Assembly: GCA_965227645.1 (NCBI GenBank)
Contig: OZ245773.1
Location: 4,402,001-4,466,000 of the forward strand
Source: Flavimaribacter sp024343425
GTDB taxonomy: Bacteria; Pseudomonadota; Alphaproteobacteria; Rhizobiales; Rhizobiaceae
Direction of reading: 5' to 3'
DNA length: 64,000 nt
The position numbers and the translations under genes are program-made. The notes beneath the pieces were generated by a model, which worked only from the letters and a program-made list of their open reading frames with translations, did no database searches and was not told where the DNA came from. Positions 60,930 to 64,000 of this stretch are shown one piece after another. Position 1 is the first letter of the stretch. Every line of letters begins with the position of its first letter.

Positions 60930-62734
60930 TGGAAAACAACCGCAACTACATCGTGGCGATCGTCCTCTCGCTGGCGATCCTGATCGGCTGGCAGTTTTTT
61001 TTCGTTCAGCCGCGCATCGAACAGGAGCGTGCGGCTCAGCAGCAGCAAGCCGAAATGCAGGCGAACGCGCCGGCGGCAGAGGGGCAGAATCAGTCCGATC
61101 TGCCTGCAGCGACATCCCAGGGCAGCGTTCCGGGAACCGAAAGCCGGTCAGGCGGCGCAACGATGTCGCGGGACGCTTCGCTTTCGCAGACTGACCGCGT
61201 GAACATTGACACCCCGGATCTCACCGGCTCGATCAATCTGAAGGGCGCGCGCTTCGACGACCTGAAGCTGAAAAACTATCACCTCACGGTCGATCCATCG
61301 AGCCCGATCATCGAGCTTCTGTCTCCAGCCAATCTGGACAACGGGTATATCGCCGAATTCGGCTTCGTCGGCAACGAGGCGAGCGGGGCGGTTCCCGGTC
61401 CTGACACGATCTGGTCAACCGAAAGCGGAACACTCGCACCGGATTCCCCCGTCGTGCTTACCTGGATCAATGACAAGGGCGTTGAATTCACTCGCACGAT
61501 CGCCGTCGACGAGCATTATCTGTTCACGATCGAAGACAGCGTCGCCAATACGGGCGATGCAGCCGTTTCAGTGTCGCCATACGGGCGCGTGACGCGGTTC
61601 GAGAAGCCGGACCTTACAGGCATCTGGATTCTGCATGAGGGTCTGAAAGGCTATATCGGCGAAGACGGTCTTCAGGAAATCGAATATGACGATGTCGCGG
61701 AGGCCAGCACGATCACGCCGGCGAAGGCGACGACCGGTTGGCTCGGTTTCGCCGACAAATACTGGGCGACCGCCATGGTTCCGGCCCAGGGCAGGGAGTT
61801 TCAGTCGCGTTTTACCTATCGGGACGACGGCGGCGTGCGCTACCAGGCGGATTTCCTTTCCGATCCCATCACGATCCAGCCCGGTGAAACGCAGACGACT
61901 GAGCAATTGCTGTTTGCCGGGGCGAAGGAAGTGCCTGTCATCGACAGCTACCAGGAAGCTTATAACATCACCCATTTCGACCTGATGATCGACTGGGGCT
62001 GGTTCTTCTTTCTGACCAAGCCGATGTTCTTCGTGCTCGACTACTTCTACAAGATGTTCGGCAATTTCGGCATCTCGATCCTGCTGACGACCGTCCTCGT
62101 CAAGCTCATCTTCTTCCCGCTCGCCAACAAGTCCTACAAGTCGATGGCGGCGATGAAGAAGTTCCAGCCGAAAATTGAGGAACTCAAACAGAAATTCGGA
62201 GACGACCGTCAGGGCATGCAAAAAGCCATGATGGAGCTCTATCGCAAGGAAAAGATCAATCCGGTCGCCGGCTGTTGGCCAATGCTGCTGCAGATTCCGG
62301 TGTTCTTCGCGCTCTACAAGGTGCTGTATATCACCATCGAGATGCGCCACGCGCCGTTCTTCGGATGGATTCAGGACCTTTCCGCTCCGGACCCGACCTC
62401 CATCTTCAACCTGTTCGGCCTTCTGCCCTTCGATCCGCCTGCGATGCTGATGATCGGGATCTGGCCGCTGATCATGGGCTTCACCATGTTCCTGCAGATG
62501 CGCATGAACCCGACGCCGCCCGATCCGACCCAGGCGATGATTTTCAACTGGATGCCTGTGGTTTTCACGTTCATGCTCGCCACCTTCCCGGCCGGCCTTG
62601 TCATCTACTGGGCCTGGAACAACACGCTGACGATCCTGCAACAGGGCTTGATCATGAAGCGACAGGGCGTGGATATTCCGCTGTGGAGCAACCTGACGGG
62701 ACTTTTCCGGCGAAAACCAAAGGCCGCGGAATAG
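60929..62734 (+). CDS. yidC: Membrane protein insertase YidC
   Basis: A 601-residue YidC/Oxa1 protein. An N-terminal span (YIVAIVLSLAILIGWQFFF) leads into a large periplasmic domain (about 60-340). The conserved C-terminal core has five spans: FFLTKPMFFVLDYFYKMFGNFG, TVLVKLIFFPLANKSYKSMA, NPVAGCWPMLLQIPVFFALYKV and further helices. The conserved positive residue in the hydrophilic groove is in the VLVKLIFFPL region. It inserts and folds inner-membrane proteins with SecYEG or alone. It sits in the usual rpmH-rnpA-yidC order. Confidence 0.97.
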   Translation: MENNRNYIVAIVLSLAILIGWQFFFVQPRIEQERAAQQQQAEMQANAPAAEGQNQSDLPAATSQGSVPGTESRSGGATMSRDASLSQTDRVNIDTPDLTGSINLKGARFDDLKLKNYHLTVDPSSPIIELLSPANLDNGYIAEFGFVGNEASGAVPGPDTIWSTESGTLAPDSPVVLTWINDKGVEFTRTIAVDEHYLFTIEDSVANTGDAAVSVSPYGRVTRFEKPDLTGIWILHEGLKGYIGEDGLQEIEYDDVAEASTITPAKATTGWLGFADKYWATAMVPAQGREFQSRFTYRDDGGVRYQADFLSDPITIQPGETQTTEQLLFAGAKEVPVIDSYQEAYNITHFDLMIDWGWFFFLTKPMFFVLDYFYKMFGNFGISILLTTVLVKLIFFPLANKSYKSMAAMKKFQPKIEELKQKFGDDRQGMQKAMMELYRKEKINPVAGCWPMLLQIPVFFALYKVLYITIEMRHAPFFGWIQDLSAPDPTSIFNLFGLLPFDPPAMLMIGIWPLIMGFTMFLQMRMNPTPPDPTQAMIFNWMPVVFTFMLATFPAGLVIYWAWNNTLTILQQGLIMKRQGVDIPLWSNLTGLFRRKPKAAE

Positions 62735-62749
62735 CGGTCTGATCCTGCG

Positions 62750-63403
62750 ATGGACCACGACGCCGACACATCGGAAAAGTCCCCGTTTTCGCGTCCCTGG
62801 ACATTCATCAGGGGCGTGCCGGCGATGAAATTTCTGCCGCCGGAGGGCCCGCCTGAAGTGGCCTTCGCCGGGCGTTCCAATGTTGGCAAATCCTCGCTGA
62901 TCAACGCCCTCGTCCGGCAAAAGGGCCTGGCTCGCACATCCAACACGCCGGGTCGCACGCAAGAACTGAACTATTTCGTTCCGGACGGATATTCCGGAGA
63001 AGCCGGAGACCTGCCGCCGATTGCGCTGGTCGACATGCCTGGATACGGCTTCGCCAAGGCGCCGAAATCACAGGTCGACCAATGGACGCGTCTCGTCTTC
63101 GATTATCTGCGCGGCAGAGCGACGCTGAAACGTGCTTTCGTGCTGATTGACGCGCGTCACGGAATCAAGAAGAACGACGAAGACGTATTCGACCTGATGG
63201 ACAAGGCGGCTGTCTCTTACCAGATCGTGCTGACCAAGACCGACAAGATCAAGGCAGCCGGACTTCCCCGTCTGGTTGGGGAAACCACAGCGAGGCTGGC
63301 GAAGCGGCCGGCCGCTTTTCCTCAGGTTCTCGCCACCTCCTCGGAGAAGGCGGCGGGCCTGGAGGAGCTGCGGGACGCAATCCTCTTTGCCGCAAGAGCT
63401 TGA
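62750..63403 (+). CDS. yihA: Ribosome biogenesis GTP-binding protein YihA/YsxC
   Basis: A 217-residue EngB/YihA GTPase. Motifs in order: G1 GRSNVGKSSLINAL, G2 NTPGRTQELNYF, G3 DMPGYGFAKAP, G4 LTKTDKIKA and G5 ATSSEKAAGL. It helps assemble the 50S subunit. It starts 15 bases after yidC, the arrangement common in Hyphomicrobiales. Confidence 0.96.
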   Translation: MDHDADTSEKSPFSRPWTFIRGVPAMKFLPPEGPPEVAFAGRSNVGKSSLINALVRQKGLARTSNTPGRTQELNYFVPDGYSGEAGDLPPIALVDMPGYGFAKAPKSQVDQWTRLVFDYLRGRATLKRAFVLIDARHGIKKNDEDVFDLMDKAAVSYQIVLTKTDKIKAAGLPRLVGETTARLAKRPAAFPQVLATSSEKAAGLEELRDAILFAARA

Positions 63404-63471
63404 TAAGCTGCGACGTTATCAATTAACTGTCTGAATGGCCCGCACATGGCGGCGCATGGGAGAATGGATTC

Positions 63472-64000
63472 ATGACAGGAGACGGCAAGCACGAGCCTCA
63501 ACAAGTGGCGATGGCCTGGGCCGTCCATGCGCTGACGGCGTCCGGCATTGTGCTCGGTTTCCTGGCTCTGGTCGCGATCCTCAATAATGACAAGACAGCC
63601 GTCTTCATGTGGCTGGGTCTCGCGCTGTTTGTTGACGGCATCGACGGGACAATAGCGCGAAAACTGCATGTGCGCGACGTCACGCCCCAATTCGACGGGA
63701 CGACCCTCGACAATGTGATCGACTATTTCAACTACGTCGCCGTTCCGGCCATGATGGTCTACTGGTTCGGCCTCGTACCGGACGGCTGGGCGACCATATC
63801 GGCCGCCGCGATCATGGCCGTATCGCTGTATACTTTCGCCAATACGGCAATCAAAACATCAGACTACTATTTCTCAGGCTTCCCGGCGCTGTGGAATGTC
63901 GTCGTGCTCTATTTTCACATTCTCCAGACCAGTCCCACGACCAATCTGGTTGTGATCGTCATATTGTGCGTGCTGACTTTCATTCCGCTGAAATATGTTC
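63472..64000 (+). CDS. pcs: Phosphatidylcholine synthase, 3' end cut by window edge
   Basis: The visible 176 codons match Pcs, a CDP-alcohol phosphotransferase that makes phosphatidylcholine from choline and CDP-diacylglycerol in the inner membrane. The catalytic signature is VDGIDGTIARKLHV, then TPQFDGTTLDNVIDYFNY, the Pcs-type form with its conserved Asp residues. Hydrophobic spans such as ASGIVLGFLALVAIL lie before it. ATGGGAGA precedes the ATG. Pcs is common in host-associated and related alphaproteobacteria, supporting the placement of the organism. Confidence 0.93.
   Translation, partial: MTGDGKHEPQQVAMAWAVHALTASGIVLGFLALVAILNNDKTAVFMWLGLALFVDGIDGTIARKLHVRDVTPQFDGTTLDNVIDYFNYVAVPAMMVYWFGLVPDGWATISAAAIMAVSLYTFANTAIKTSDYYFSGFPALWNVVVLYFHILQTSPTTNLVVIVILCVLTFIPLKYV

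Overview
The window looks like chromosomal DNA of a GC-rich alphaproteobacterium of the order Hyphomicrobiales (Rhizobiales), most likely a marine or soil relative of Hoeflea/Martelella-type genera. Support: the rpmH-rnpA-yidC-yihA block next to a phosphatidylcholine synthase gene (pcs), abundant ABC and TRAP uptake systems, a CueR/CopA pair, and rhizobial-type secreted proteins. The genus is inference; no rRNA or marker database search was possible.

Layout. 1-7141: end of an SDR gene, an isochorismatase-like hydrolase, and a very large autotransporter adhesin whose frame is broken by one extra base in a G8 tract. 7142-7961: AT-rich, no recognised gene. 7962-9594: L,D-transpeptidase, OmpA-like lipoprotein and a thioesterase. 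9651-18673: a putative methoxy-aromatic-acid module (LigM-like demethylase, TetR regulator, acyl-CoA ligase, complete Liv-type ABC importer). Two near-identical 18-bp dyads flank the regulator. 18674-28560: an SMP-30 lactonase, then a polyamine-type operon (acetylpolyamine deacetylase, GNAT, BKACE enzyme, class III aminotransferase, Pot-type ABC importer) with a divergent LysR gene. 28607-32453: PPK2, CueR and CopA with a textbook CueR promoter.

32932-38236: a type I secretion ABC/HlyD pair facing a 631-residue protein. That protein has a lysozyme/transglycosylase-like N-terminal domain, three related beta repeats and Asp-rich linkers, and no RTX nonapeptides. It is the best candidate here for a poorly described system. 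38335-48782: a TRAP-transported sugar-acid-like catabolic cluster with an unassigned ThDP enzyme, two dehydrogenases, an SMP-30 lactonase and a LysR regulator. A sorbitol/xylitol-type dehydrogenase, a SIS-domain isomerase and an SDR remnant follow. 48880-53806: a sulfide/persulfide cluster (Crp/Fnr regulator, DUF2892, two YeeE/YedE halves, persulfide dioxygenase, SulP transporter).

53885-64000: an NAD(P)-binding oxidoreductase, an IS481-type element with 29-bp terminal repeats, tRNA-Arg(ACG), a sensor kinase, a lipoamide-dehydrogenase-like flavoprotein, a TVP38/DedA-type membrane protein, then the housekeeping block rpmH, rnpA, yidC, yihA and the start of pcs.
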